A stretch of 64,000 nucleotides of DNA from Flavimobilis rhizosphaerae (GCF_014852685.1 NZ_JACZDF010000002.1:186001-250000), one strand, 5' to 3'; positions 36,115 through 44,611 are shown, counted from the stretch's first letter. The notes: generated by a model from the letters alone, not told the origin. Numbers and translations are program-made.

Positions 36115-36120
36115 TAGGAT
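36115..36120 (+). promoter_or_regulatory. -10 box of map, leaderless arrangement
   Basis: TAGGAT ends six bases before the ATG of map at 36127, so the transcript would start at or next to the start codon. The stretch before it is a G-rich run (36081-36101) with no ribosome site at a usable distance, which fits leaderless translation. Confidence 0.55.
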
Positions 36121-36126
36121 GGGTGC

Positions 36127-36894
36127 ATGATCGAGCTGCGTACACCTGCCGAGATCGACGAGATGCGCGAGGCCGGCCGGATCGTCGCTCGCGCGCTCAA
36201 GGCCGTCGAGGAGGCCGCCGTCGTCGGCACCTCTCTCAAGGAGCTCGACGCCGTCGCCCGGGACGTCATCTTCGGCGCTGGCGCGACCTCGCCGTTCCTC
36301 AACTACCACCCCGACTGGGCGCCGACCCCGTTCCCCGGCGTCATCTGCGCGTCCGTCAACGACGCCGTCGTCCACGGCATCCCGAACGACCTGCGCATTG
36401 CCGACGGCGACCTCGTGTCGATCGACTGCGGCGCGATCCTCAAGGGCTGGGCCGCCGACTCCGCGACGAGCTTCGTCGTCGGCACCCCCCGCCAGGAGGA
36501 CCTCGACCTCATCGCGACGACGCGCGCCGCGCTCGACGCGGGCATCGCCGCCGCCCAGGTCGGCGGCCGCCTCGGCGACATCTCCGCCGCGATCGGCCGG
36601 GTCGCCCGCAAGGCGAAGGTCGGCAACCTCGAGGACCACGGCGGCCACGGCATCGGCCGCGAGATGCACGGGGAGCCGTTCGTCCCCAACGAGGGCCGCG
36701 CCCGCAAGGGCATGGAGCTCAAGGCGGGCCTCGTGCTCGCGCTCGAGCCGATGTTCATCCACGGCGGCTCCGGCCGCTACACGTACGGCGACGACGGCTG
36801 GACGCTCTACTCGCGCTCGCGCCAGCGCGCCGCGCACGTCGAGCACACGATCGCGCTCACCGACGACGGGCCGCGCATCCTCACGGCGCTCTGA
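36127..36894 (+). CDS. map: Type I methionine aminopeptidase
   Basis: This 255-residue dinuclear metal enzyme removes the initiator Met from nascent proteins. The five metal ligands are visible: Asp in LVSIDCGAIL, Asp in WAADSATSF, His in GGHGIGREMHGEPFVPN, Glu in ALEPMFIHGG and Glu in AAHVEHTIAL. It lacks the N-terminal zinc-finger extension of some actinobacterial paralogues and so is the short MapA-like form. It is not next to secY/adk/infA, the usual site of the primary copy, so it may be a second map gene. A TAGGAT -10 six bases upstream suggests a leaderless message. Confidence 0.94.
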   Translation: MIELRTPAEIDEMREAGRIVARALKAVEEAAVVGTSLKELDAVARDVIFGAGATSPFLNYHPDWAPTPFPGVICASVNDAVVHGIPNDLRIADGDLVSIDCGAILKGWAADSATSFVVGTPRQEDLDLIATTRAALDAGIAAAQVGGRLGDISAAIGRVARKAKVGNLEDHGGHGIGREMHGEPFVPNEGRARKGMELKAGLVLALEPMFIHGGSGRYTYGDDGWTLYSRSRQRAAHVEHTIALTDDGPRILTAL

Positions 36895-36902
36895 GAGGTC
36901 TC

Positions 36903-38786
36903 CTAGGCGAGCACGCTCGCGCCGAGCAGCGCGACCCACGCACACGCGAGCAGCAGGGGCATCGAGGGGAGCCACCGTGGCGCAGGCGGTGCGAGCACCC
37001 GGCCAGCGGCCCACGCCGCCTGCAGTCGTGCGGCGGTCTCCTCCGCGGTGCGGCAGCCTGCAATCGAGGGGATCGGCAGCGAGGGATCAGCGCCGAGGAC
37101 GAACGCGTCGTCTTCCCCACCGGAGCGGGTACGCACGATGACGGTCCCGTCGTGCGCCGTGATTTCGGTGATCTCGCGCCAGGGCACGGGCTGCACCCGC
37201 AGGAGCTCACGGAAGACCAAGTGCGTGCGCCGGACGCCCGCGGCCGGCTGCACAAGCCAGGTGACGTGGACAAGAAGGAGCGGGAAGACTGCGGGCCTCA
37301 GCGTTTCCCACCAGCCGTTGCCGGGCTCGTCGAGGAGCCACCACATGAGGACTGCGGCTGCGGCGTGCACCGCGAGCATGGGAAGTGCGTCGTGGTCGGC
37401 GAACCAGCGGGCCGCAGTCGCGAGCGGCCCGAGTGAGCGGCCGTTGCGGTCTCCCGAATGATCGTCGCGGCCGTTCACCACCGACGCTGCCGTGAGGCTG
37501 CGTGATGGTGCCCGGAGCGTGCCGAGCAGGAGCGCGTCCGGCGCGCGCAGCACGACCTCGCTCATGACCGGGACGGAATGGAGCACGACGGCGGTGCGGG
37601 CTCCGTCGGCGACGAGCGCGGCGAGCCTGGGGTCGAGCGCATTCGCGAGATCGTTCTCGATCTCGCCCAGCCGGGCCTCAGCTTTCCATAGCTCGGTGAG
37701 CTCGTCGTTGGAGAGTTCGCGGGCACGCTCGCTCAGCGACTCGTGCCGAGCCTGCAGGTCTTCGGCCTCGGCAATCATCGCGGCAATGACGGGGTCGGAC
37801 TCGAGGTCGATGTCATCAGGAGTCGCCGGATCCGTGAGCAGGGTGAGGTTCTCAACCTCGGCAATCACCCGTCCGTCCGGCGCTTCGACCCAGGTGGCGT
37901 CGTCGTTGTGAACGAGCGTGCACGCCGCTCCCGGCCCACGCGCGGCCGTGGCGAGCGCGTGCCCGTCACGTGCGCGCAAGCGCAGAGCGACGAGCAGTGC
38001 GGCGCCGATGCCACACCAGAACAGTGCCCCGGCGGGGTCGAAGGGTGTGCCAAGGAGTTCGGCGCGGTCGCGTGCGATGTTGGCGCGAACGGGCAGCTCG
38101 GCGCCGATGCCGGGTGGCGCACCGAGGATCTCGACGGTGAGGGGTGTGCCGTCGACGTCGAGCGTCGCGTAGAGGTCGTCGTCGAAGAGTTCGAGCACCG
38201 TGCCCGTTGTCGTCACGGTGGCCGGGTCGCTCCGGAACGCGTGCACGCGCGCCATATCGACGCCGGTCCACACGAGCCCGAGGATGATGAAGCCCGCGCC
38301 GAGGACGCGGGCAAAGATCGCCGGGCGACGCGCGGGCTTGGTGCCGTGGTCGATGGCGCGTCGTGCGGCGTCGTCGAGCGACGGCTGGGGAGTGCGTGGC
38401 CATGTCGCGAGAGCTTGGGCTCGCGCGCGGTGTGCGGTGCGGAAACCGACGGCCAGGGCGAGAGCGACGGCTGGACCGGCGAGCCCCCCCGACGCGATCG
38501 AGGATACGAGCACAAGGACGACGGCAGCGACGGCCTGGAGCACTGCGGCCCCGACGGGGCGCTGCCAGGCCAAGATGAGCGGCCACACCGTTGCCGCCAC
38601 GATCGCGAGGATCTCGATGACGCTCGTGAGCTCCAGCACGGGTGGCGAGACGACCGGGGCGGGCAGGCCGTCGGAGGACTCCAGGGCGATACCGGCAGCG
38701 GTGATGACAGCGGTTCCGATGGCGGGTCCCAGGAGGTGCCACAGCAGCCGGGGGACCGGCGGGATCTGGGCGTATGCACTGCGCAC
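36903..38786 (-). CDS. Membrane protein with DUF3592-like and PH-like segments, unrecognised
   Basis: This 627-residue protein is not assigned to a characterised family. From the N-terminus: three to four helices (residues ~12-110), a helix near 150, then a DUF3592-like beta segment (TVTTTGTVLELFDDDLYATL to DRAELLGTPFDPAGA) followed by a helix near 250. A soluble region with an acidic, possibly coiled-coil stretch (~320-370, MIAEAEDLQARHESLSERAR) comes next, two more helices (~460-520), a PH-like strand set (VPWREITEITAHDGTVIVRT) and a final helix. Codon usage is slightly less GC-biased than in neighbours. It converges on map, eight bases away. No neighbour suggests a role. Confidence 0.75.
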   Translation of the reverse strand: MRSAYAQIPPVPRLLWHLLGPAIGTAVITAAGIALESSDGLPAPVVSPPVLELTSVIEILAIVAATVWPLILAWQRPVGAAVLQAVAAVVLVLVSSIASGGLAGPAVALALAVGFRTAHRARAQALATWPRTPQPSLDDAARRAIDHGTKPARRPAIFARVLGAGFIILGLVWTGVDMARVHAFRSDPATVTTTGTVLELFDDDLYATLDVDGTPLTVEILGAPPGIGAELPVRANIARDRAELLGTPFDPAGALFWCGIGAALLVALRLRARDGHALATAARGPGAACTLVHNDDATWVEAPDGRVIAEVENLTLLTDPATPDDIDLESDPVIAAMIAEAEDLQARHESLSERARELSNDELTELWKAEARLGEIENDLANALDPRLAALVADGARTAVVLHSVPVMSEVVLRAPDALLLGTLRAPSRSLTAASVVNGRDDHSGDRNGRSLGPLATAARWFADHDALPMLAVHAAAAVLMWWLLDEPGNGWWETLRPAVFPLLLVHVTWLVQPAAGVRRTHLVFRELLRVQPVPWREITEITAHDGTVIVRTRSGGEDDAFVLGADPSLPIPSIAGCRTAEETAARLQAAWAAGRVLAPPAPRWLPSMPLLLACAWVALLGASVLA

Positions 38787-38859
38787 GCGTGCACACTACC
38801 GGGGGTTGTGGCGTACGACGAAGACGGGCCGGGGCCGCCGGGGATGTGCACCCCGTGAG

Positions 38860-39720
38860 TCACATGAGGAGTTGTTCGAGGTAGGTGGCGACGCCGTCGT
38901 CGTCGTTCGACGCGGTGCGCGCATCCGCGGCAGCGAGCACAGCGGGGTGGGCGTTCGCGACCGCGACGCCGTGGCCGGCCCACGCGAGCATGGGGACGTC
39001 GTTCGGCATGTCGCCGAACGCCCAGACGTCCGCCGCCGCGAGACCGTGCGCCGCGCACCAGCGGGCGAGGCCCGCGGCCTTTGTCACGCCGGGTGCGGAG
39101 AGCTCGGCGAGCGCGTGCGCCCCCGAGTACGCGAGGATGGCGCGATCCCCGACGACGTCCGTGACGCGCGCGTAGAGCTCGTCGTGGCCGAGGTCGTCGT
39201 GACGCGCGAGGATCTTGCCGACGACGGCGCCCGGCCCGTCGTCACGCGGGTCGCCCGACGCGCGGAGCGTCGTCGCGACGTCGACGCTCCGCGCCTCGTC
39301 GGGCACGGGATGCGTGCTCACGAAGCCGGGGTCGTAGACGGGACCGTCGACGCGCTCGAGGACGAAGGCCACTCCGGGGATCGCAGCGCGGAGGTCGTCG
39401 ACGAGCGCCGCGGCCGCGGCCCGCTCGAAGCCGTGGACCTGCTCGAGCGTGCCCGTCGCGAACTCGTAGACGGCGGCCCCGTTGAGGATGACGGCCGTGC
39501 CGTGCTCGCCCGCGAGGTCCGCGAGGGAGGGCAGCCAGCGCGGGGGCCGCGCGGTGACGAGGACGACGTGGACGCCGGCGTCGCCGAGACGCCGCACGAC
39601 GGCGTGCGTACGCTCCGACACCGTCCCGTCAGAGCGCACGAGCGTCCCGTCGAGGTCGGTCGCGACGACGCGAGGCCGGGTGACGGGAGTCTCGCCCTGC
39701 GAGTGGGGACTCGGGCTCAC
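38860..39720 (-). CDS. Cof-type HAD-IIB sugar/nucleotide phosphatase
   Basis: This 286-residue haloacid-dehalogenase hydrolase starts with motif I VVATDLDGTLVRSDG, with nucleophile and acid Asp. Motif II is LVTARPP. A type-IIB cap follows (~85-190), then motif III Lys (GVTKAAGLARW) and motif IV AFGDMPNDVPMLAWAG. Cof proteins act on small phosphates such as sugar phosphates, pyridoxal phosphate or FMN; specificity cannot be read. The GTG at 39720 overlaps the DUF3995 stop by four bases (GTGA), and no closer start exists before the first motif. It is the last gene of a minus-strand operon with yajQ and the DUF3995 gene. Confidence 0.9.
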   Translation of the reverse strand: MSPSPHSQGETPVTRPRVVATDLDGTLVRSDGTVSERTHAVVRRLGDAGVHVVLVTARPPRWLPSLADLAGEHGTAVILNGAAVYEFATGTLEQVHGFERAAAAALVDDLRAAIPGVAFVLERVDGPVYDPGFVSTHPVPDEARSVDVATTLRASGDPRDDGPGAVVGKILARHDDLGHDELYARVTDVVGDRAILAYSGAHALAELSAPGVTKAAGLARWCAAHGLAAADVWAFGDMPNDVPMLAWAGHGVAVANAHPAVLAAADARTASNDDDGVATYLEQLLM

Positions 39721-40157
39721 GACGTCGCGCGGGCGCTGCGCGCGAGCCCGACGGCGAGCGCCGCGCACAGCGGCGAGTAGACCGTGAGGTCGAGCGTCCG
39801 GAAGCGAGGGCTCGTCGCCCGCAGCCCGAAGCCCGAGACGGCGATGCCGGCAGCCGCTCGTGCCGCGAGCACTCGCGCGGCGGTGCGAGCACCGCGCCGG
39901 GAGAGCCGCCCGACGCGTGAGCCCGAGGACGTCTGGGTCGCGACGACCGCTGCGCACGCCGTCGTCGTCACGAGACCCGCGACGGCGAGGCACGCCGCGG
40001 GACCGGGGCTGCCGAGACCGTCGACGCCGAGGAACGTCGCCGAGAACGCCTCCCGGTCCTCGAGCGGGAACGTTGAGCCCGCGGCCCACGCGACATGAAG
40101 GGCACCGACCGCCCCGAGGACGGCCGCCGTAGCGACCGTCGACGCGGGGACGGCCAT
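39717..40157 (-). CDS. Small four-helix membrane protein (DUF3995-like)
   Basis: This 146-residue integral membrane protein has four predicted helices. The start VGALHVAWAAGSTFPL (residues ~15-30), the central LAVAGLVTTTACAAVVA and the end YSPLCAALAVGLARSA match the DUF3995 family by eye; no function is known for it. The ATG shares one base with the yajQ stop (TGATG). It is thus translated with yajQ upstream and with the HAD phosphatase downstream, though no functional link is evident. Confidence 0.75.
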   Translation of the reverse strand: MAVPASTVATAAVLGAVGALHVAWAAGSTFPLEDREAFSATFLGVDGLGSPGPAACLAVAGLVTTTACAAVVATQTSSGSRVGRLSRRGARTAARVLAARAAAGIAVSGFGLRATSPRFRTLDLTVYSPLCAALAVGLARSARATS

Positions 40158-40651
40158 CAGCGGTAGTTCGTGAACTGGACCGCGAAGTCCAGGTCGGCGC
40201 CCTTGAGGAGCGCCTGCACGGCCTGGAGGTCGTCGCGGGACTTCGACGTCGCACGGACCTCGTCGCCCGTGATCTGCGTCTTGACGCCCTTGGGGCCCTC
40301 CTCGCGGATGATCTTCGTGACCTTCTTGGCGTTCTCGCCCGCGAGGCCCTCCTTGAGGGTCGCCTCGAGGCGGTACTCCTTGCCGGACGCCTGCGGGCCC
40401 TTGTCGCCCGTGTCGATGGCCTTGAGGGAGATGCCGCGCTTGATGAGCTTCGTGTGGAAGACGTCGAGGATCGCGAGGACACGCTCCTCGGAGTTGGCGA
40501 TCATGACGATCTTCTCGCCGGACCACGCGATCGAGGCGCCGACGTTGCGGAAGTCGTAGCGCTGCCCGACCTCCTTGATCGTCTGGTTGAGCGCGTTGTC
40601 GACCTCCTGACGGTCGACCTTGCTGACGATGTCCATGGAGGAGTCGGCCAC
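40157..40651 (-). CDS. YajQ-family nucleotide-binding protein
   Basis: This 164-residue protein is a full-length UPF0234/YajQ member with two ferredoxin-like halves. Signatures are [20 protein letters not shown] at the N-terminus, RYDFRNV near residue 31, and [17 protein letters not shown] near the end. Some YajQ proteins bind cyclic di-GMP or nucleotides and act in regulation; that is family knowledge only. The GTG at 40651 is preferred because AAGGAGA lies five bases upstream; a Met five codons in is an alternative. The rarD remnant ends 46 bases upstream on the same strand. Confidence 0.93.
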   Translation of the reverse strand: MADSSMDIVSKVDRQEVDNALNQTIKEVGQRYDFRNVGASIAWSGEKIVMIANSEERVLAILDVFHTKLIKRGISLKAIDTGDKGPQASGKEYRLEATLKEGLAGENAKKVTKIIREEGPKGVKTQITGDEVRATSKSRDDLQAVQALLKGADLDFAVQFTNYR

Positions 40652-40696
40652 GGTGTTCTCCTTGTGCGTGAGAGGGGGAGGGTTTCTGGTCCCAGC

Positions 40697-41003
40697 CTAG
40701 CCGCGCGTCCCGCGGTCGCGCGGGCGGCGCAGCGCCCGCAGCGCGTCGGCGGTGAGGACCGCGAGCGCGACCCCCCACGAGCGCGACGAACGCGCGCCAC
40801 CGGCGCGTGAGCACGACGAGCAGCACGCTGACGACAAGACCCCACACGACGCGGTACGCGACGACCTCGACCGCGCCCGTGCGCGTGAAGAGGTGGAAGT
40901 ACACGGGGAACATCCCCCACACGAGGTGGGCGCCGAAGCCCGCGGCGAGGCCCGTCCGGTCGAGACCGGGGGTGTGCGGGGTGAGTGCGGGGCTCGCGCT
41001 CAT
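40697..41003 (-). pseudogene. rarD (EamA permease) remnant with internal deletion and frameshift
   Basis: The first ~68 codons read as a normal RarD N-terminus: GFGAHLVWGMFPVYFHLFTR then VVAYRVVWGLVVSVLLVVLT and RRWRAFVALV. The next codons shift frame at a run of six G (coding strand, around 40772). One G fewer would continue as GVALAVLTADALRALRR to a TAG at 40697, which reads like the extreme C-terminus of RarD (final helix and basic tail). A normal protein has about 300 residues, so some 200 central residues are gone, with a one-base indel at the junction. The reading is by memory of the family and not by alignment. The uninterrupted frame runs on without meaning into yajQ. Confidence 0.68.
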
Positions 41004-41133
41004 GGGCGGCGGCAGCGTCCCCTCGCGTGCTGGTCGGAGCGCCTCCGACCGGCTCGATTTCCGCTCGGGGCACTTCCCCTAGTATCGTGTGATCGCTCGC
41101 GAGGTGCGGACCTGGTCCACGCCTGCGGCGCAT

Positions 41134-41215
41134 CGGCAGCTTGCCCGAGCGGCCAAAGGGAGCTGACTGTAAATCAGCCGCGTCATGCTACGGGGGTTCG
41201 AATCCCTCAGCTGCC
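41134..41215 (+). tRNA. tRNA-Tyr (GTA anticodon)
   Basis: The 82-base class II tRNA has acceptor arms GGCAGCT and AGCTGCC with discriminator A at 41215, a D-arm starting TGCCCGAGCGG, the anticodon stem GCTGA with loop CTGTAAA reading GTA, a long variable arm as bacterial tRNA-Tyr requires, and the T-arm GGGGGTTCGAATCCCTC. CCA is not fully encoded. Transcription probably ends at the hairpin ten bases downstream. Confidence 0.97.
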
Positions 41216-41224
41216 ACCGATGCC

Positions 41225-41254
41225 GAAGGCCCCGTCCACATGGACGGGGCCTTC
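41225..41254 (+). terminator. Intrinsic terminator after tRNA-Tyr
   Basis: GAAGGCCCCGTCC (41225-41237) pairs perfectly with GGACGGGGCCTTC (41242-41254) around ACAT, and GTCGTTTCT follows. The 220 bases from 41256 to 41475 beyond it hold no gene I can support. Confidence 0.9.
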
Positions 41255-41475
41255 GTCGTTTCTGGGGCACGTCGTGCTGTCGGCTAGGGGAAAGCCATCC
41301 TGACGGTGCCGGTCTCGCACGACGCGGGGGCGGTGAAGCTGTGGGGTGGCGTGAACGTCTGGCCCGCGACGGAGGAGCGGTCGCCGATCGCGTGGTCGCG
41401 CCCCTTGGCCCGGATTCTGGAGGTCGTCCGGTCCGCAGCGCCTTGGGGGAAGGAGAGGAGCGTCCGAGCGGGGGC

Positions 41476-41913
41476 TCAGCCGCCGAGAATCTTGGCGCGT
41501 GCTGCTGCGCGCTCGTCGGCAGTGATGACGCCGCGTTCGTGGAGGCTGTCGATCTCGGCGAGGCGTTCCTCGGTCGTCGCGGAGGGAGCGGTCGTCGCGG
41601 ACGGGGCCGTCGTCGCGTCGGTCGGCGTCGCTGGCTGCATGAGCTGGGAGTCCATGAGTCGCGCGGCCATCTCGGTCTCCATGGTGAGGGGGTCGTAGCC
41701 ACGGGCCTTCGCGAGCCGGTAGTTCCTTACGCCGCTGACGACGATGAGGGTGAGCGCGGCGACGAATGCGAGCCCGAAGAGTACGAGGAAGACGACGAGG
41801 TATGCCGGGAGGCCGTCGGACATGCCGGCGGTGCCGCTCGTGCGACCGATCTCGACGTCGGTGAAGAGATGCTCGAGCTCGGGCGGGATCGTCTCGGCGC
41901 GCAGGCATGTCAT
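41476..41913 (-). CDS. SHOCT-domain single-pass membrane protein
   Basis: This 145-residue protein has a short N-terminal segment, one membrane helix (residues ~36-60, LVVFLVLFGLAFVAALTLIVV) and a C-terminal SHOCT domain (~114-145, EERLAEIDSLHERGVITADE and RAAARAKILGG). A short Ala/Thr-rich repeat (ATTAPSATTAPSATT) links them. SHOCT domains are small oligomerisation modules; no specific function is known. An ACTGTA on the plus strand (41920-41925), that is TACAGT on the coding strand, lies six bases before the ATG, favouring this start as leaderless. A Met at residue 31 is the alternative. Confidence 0.85.
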   Translation of the reverse strand: MTCLRAETIPPELEHLFTDVEIGRTSGTAGMSDGLPAYLVVFLVLFGLAFVAALTLIVVSGVRNYRLAKARGYDPLTMETEMAARLMDSQLMQPATPTDATTAPSATTAPSATTEERLAEIDSLHERGVITADERAAARAKILGG

Positions 41914-42020
41914 GCGTGCACTGTAGTGATCATCCGGCCTGTCCGAGAAGCGGTCCGGAGTATCCGACGTCTCTCGCTGCGAGGTTGAAGTCGGCGCGCG
42001 TGCCTGCCGATGCTGTGGGT

Positions 42021-42821
42021 ATGCGTTCTACGTTCCGTCGCCGGTCCCTCGTCGTCGCGCTCGCGGCGGCGCTTGTCGTCCCGCTCGTCGCTGCGCCGTC
42101 GGCGCAGGCGGCGGTGAAGGACGGGGCGCGTCCGGCGTCGTACGAGTCGTCGGTCGTCGCACGCATGAACTCCGCCCGCGCGAAGGAGGGGCTGCCCGCG
42201 CTCCTCGAGCTACCTGCGCTGCGCACGGATGCGCGCCAGTGGTCGGCGACCCGCTCGAAGCGCGGTACGTCGGGTCGACTTGCGCACCAGTCGATGACGG
42301 TGATGAAGAAGGACACGCGGGCGGCGGGTTGCACGGGCGGCTACGCGGAGATCGTCCTCTGGGCGAGCCCGATGCCGTCGACAGCGAAGGTCGTGAGCAC
42401 GTACCTCGGCTCGGCCGCTCACCGACGCATCGTGCTCTCGGGCAGGTACACGCATGTCGGCTCGGGCACGGTCGTCCGTGGTGGCGTCACGTACAACACG
42501 GTGCGTTTCGCGTCGGGTTGTGCGCGGACGGCGACGAAGGTTGCGGGCTGGGCGACGAAGCGCACGCAGACCGTCGGCCGCACGCAGAAGGACGCGATCA
42601 CGGTGTCCGCGGTGGCCCCGCGCAAGGTGTACCTGCAGAAGCGTGCGGGCGGTCGGTGGACGACGGTGAAGAAGTACACGACGAGCCGCACGGGTCGTCT
42701 TGTCGTGACGATCCCTGCCCGGTCGAAGGCCGGGAAGGTCCTCTACCGCGTGCACGCACCGAAGACGGCGACGCACAGGGCGGTCTCGTCGGGGACGAAG
42801 ACGGTGACGTACCGCCGCTGA
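42021..42821 (+). CDS. Secreted CAP/SCP-domain protein
   Basis: This 266-residue exported protein has a Sec signal peptide (RRRSLVVALAAALVVPLVAA, cleavage likely near AQA-A, residue ~31). The mature part begins with a CAP-like domain (~40-170): SVVARMNSARAKEGLPAL, LAHQSMTV, the divergent AEIVLW stretch where canonical proteins have ENI, YLGSAAHRRIVLSG and GVTYNTVRFASG. Two cysteines (AAGCTGGY and SGCART) may pair. Residues ~180-266 form a basic, beta-rich repeat region resembling putative wall-binding segments. CAP proteins of bacteria are poorly understood. The ATG at 42021 immediately precedes the signal sequence; the frame is open upstream without coding character. Confidence 0.85.
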   Translation: MRSTFRRRSLVVALAAALVVPLVAAPSAQAAVKDGARPASYESSVVARMNSARAKEGLPALLELPALRTDARQWSATRSKRGTSGRLAHQSMTVMKKDTRAAGCTGGYAEIVLWASPMPSTAKVVSTYLGSAAHRRIVLSGRYTHVGSGTVVRGGVTYNTVRFASGCARTATKVAGWATKRTQTVGRTQKDAITVSAVAPRKVYLQKRAGGRWTTVKKYTTSRTGRLVVTIPARSKAGKVLYRVHAPKTATHRAVSSGTKTVTYRR

Positions 42822-42825
42822 CGCG

Positions 42826-43566
42826 TCAGGCGAGGGTTGCGGCGAGGACGTCGTCGAGCATCGCCGGGGTGAGCAGCCCCGTGTACGTGTTGCGCGCGGA
42901 GACGTGGAAGCAGCCGTGGACGCGGAGCGTCCGTCCGTCGTCGTGCGTGAGGTCGAGCGTCGCGGCGTGCGCGAACCGCGGCCGGGGCCGCGGCACGTGC
43001 CAGCCCTGCTCGGCGAGCGTCGCCAAGAGCGCCTGCCAGCCGTACGCGCCGAGCGCGACGGCGTGCCGGAGCGTGGGCGCGAGGAGCTCGAGCTCGCGTG
43101 CGAGGTAGGGCGCGCACGTGCGCCGCTCGTCGGGGGTGGGCTTGTTGTCGGGCGGTGCGCACCTCACGGGCGCGACGAGGCGCGCGCCCGTGAGCACGAG
43201 CCCGTCGTCGGCGGACACGGACGTCGGCTGGTTCGCGTACCCGACGCGGTGGAGCGCGGCGACGAGCACGTCGCCCGACGGGTCGCCCGTGAACATGCGT
43301 CCGGTGCGGTTGCCGCCGTGGGCGGAGGGCGCGAGCCCGACGACGACGGTGCGGGCGCGTGCGTCGCCGAAGCCCGGCACGCCGCGGCCCCAGTACGTCT
43401 GGGCGGCGAACGAGGCGCGCTTGTCGCGAGCGACGCGTTCGCGCCACGCGACAAGCCGTGGGCACGCGAAACAGCCCGCGACGAGCGCGTCGACCTCCGG
43501 GAGGGTCGTCGCGGTCCGGGCGAGACCAGGGTCGGAGTGCGTCGGTGCCACCCCTGCAGTGTGCAC
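42826..43566 (-). CDS. udgB: Family 5 uracil-DNA glycosylase (UdgB)
   Basis: This roughly 246-residue DNA repair enzyme removes uracil and other deaminated bases. The first motif is VVGLAPSAHGGNRTGRMFTG, the hallmark of family 5, which lacks the Asp/Asn of other families and uses a distinct mechanism. An iron-sulfur cluster is expected from four Cys in CFACPRLV and in VRCAPPDNKPTPDERRTC. The C-terminal motif HVSARNTYTG corresponds to the H-S-N loop that grips DNA. GTG at 43566 or 43551 could be the start; no ribosome site favours either. It is divergent from the PfkB gene with only ~20 bases between and converges with the CAP gene. Confidence 0.9.
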   Translation of the reverse strand: MHTAGVAPTHSDPGLARTATTLPEVDALVAGCFACPRLVAWRERVARDKRASFAAQTYWGRGVPGFGDARARTVVVGLAPSAHGGNRTGRMFTGDPSGDVLVAALHRVGYANQPTSVSADDGLVLTGARLVAPVRCAPPDNKPTPDERRTCAPYLARELELLAPTLRHAVALGAYGWQALLATLAEQGWHVPRPRPRFAHAATLDLTHDDGRTLRVHGCFHVSARNTYTGLLTPAMLDDVLAATLA

Positions 43567-43585
43567 CTCTGGTAGAGAAGGACGC

Positions 43586-44581
43586 ATGACGCAGCTCCCG
43601 ACGGTCCTCGCGTGCGGTCTCGCGACGCTCGACGTCACGCAGGTCGTCGACCGCGTGCCCGGCCCCGACGAGAAGGTCGTGGCACGTTCGCTCGCGGTCG
43701 CGGCGGGCGGCCCCGCGCTCAACGCGGCGATCACCGCGGCGCGCCTCGGCTGCGCCGCGACGCTGCTCACACGCGTCGGGGAGGGCGGCCCTGCGGCTGC
43801 GGTGCGGGCCGAGCTCGCAGCCGAGGGCGTCGCGCTCGTCGACGCGGCCGACGCCGCGTGGACGCTGCCCGTCTCGACGGTGCTCGTCACGCAGGGGACG
43901 GGGGAGCGGGCTGTCGTCTCGACGAACGCTGCCGGGCGTGCGCCGTCGGCCCCGGCGGACGTCACGCTGCCCGACGGCACCGCCGCGGTGCTCGTCGACG
44001 GCCATCATCTCGACCTTGCCCTCGGGGCGGCCGCGGCCGCGCGTGCTGCGGGCGTGCCCGTCCTCCTCGACGGCGGCTCGTGGAAGCCCGGCCTCGACGA
44101 ACTGCTCGCGCTCGTCGACGTCGCGGTGCTCTCCGCGGACCTGCGCCTGCCCGACGGTCCGCAGGGCGCGCTCGACGACGACGACGTCGACGCGCTCCTC
44201 GCGGGCGTCGGCGCGCTGGGTCCTGCTGTCGTCGCCCGCTCGAGCGGGCCGGGCCCCGTCGACGTCCTCGTCCGCACGGGAGGTCGCAGCAAGCGGGGAC
44301 GGGTCGAGGTGCAGCAGGTCGACGACGACACGATCGTCGACACGCTCGGTGCGGGCGACGTCCTCCACGGGGCCGCGCTCGCGGGCCTCGCCCGCCTGCC
44401 GCGCACGTCCCTCGCGCTGCCCGGAGCGCCCGCCGACCCGGGTCTCGTGCTCGTCGGGGCGCTCTCCGCCCTCACGGTCGCGACGCGCGTCGCGACCGCG
44501 TCCGTGCAGCATGCGGGCGCACGCGGCTGGACGCGCGACCCCGAGCTCGTCGCGACGCTGCGGGCCGCGCTCGACGGCTGA
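43586..44581 (+). CDS. PfkB-family carbohydrate or nucleoside kinase
   Basis: This 331-residue ribokinase-fold enzyme carries PfkB signature 1 in VAAGGPALNAAITAARLGCAATLLTRVG (residues ~34-61) and signature 2 with the anion hole and catalytic base in DTLGAGDVLHGAALAGL (~250-266). The ATP-site and lid strands are also present (PVSTVLVTQGTGERAVVSTN). Substrate could be a sugar, sugar phosphate or nucleoside; neighbours give no hint. The ATG follows GAGAAGGAC. It is divergent from udgB, and a TAGAGA sequence upstream could be a -10. Confidence 0.88.
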   Translation: MTQLPTVLACGLATLDVTQVVDRVPGPDEKVVARSLAVAAGGPALNAAITAARLGCAATLLTRVGEGGPAAAVRAELAAEGVALVDAADAAWTLPVSTVLVTQGTGERAVVSTNAAGRAPSAPADVTLPDGTAAVLVDGHHLDLALGAAAAARAAGVPVLLDGGSWKPGLDELLALVDVAVLSADLRLPDGPQGALDDDDVDALLAGVGALGPAVVARSSGPGPVDVLVRTGGRSKRGRVEVQQVDDDTIVDTLGAGDVLHGAALAGLARLPRTSLALPGAPADPGLVLVGALSALTVATRVATASVQHAGARGWTRDPELVATLRAALDG

Positions 44582-44611
44582 GCCGCGGCGCACGCACCGT
44601 CGCGTCGGGCG

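Noticed and set aside
41134-41475. Possible integration site at tRNA-Tyr
   Set aside because: No integrase, no repeat of the tRNA 3' end and no foreign gene block were found downstream in the window.
43549-43590. Shared promoter for udgB and the PfkB gene
   Set aside because: TAGAGA and TACCAG words exist on each strand, but the 20-base gap is too short to assign a promoter with confidence.
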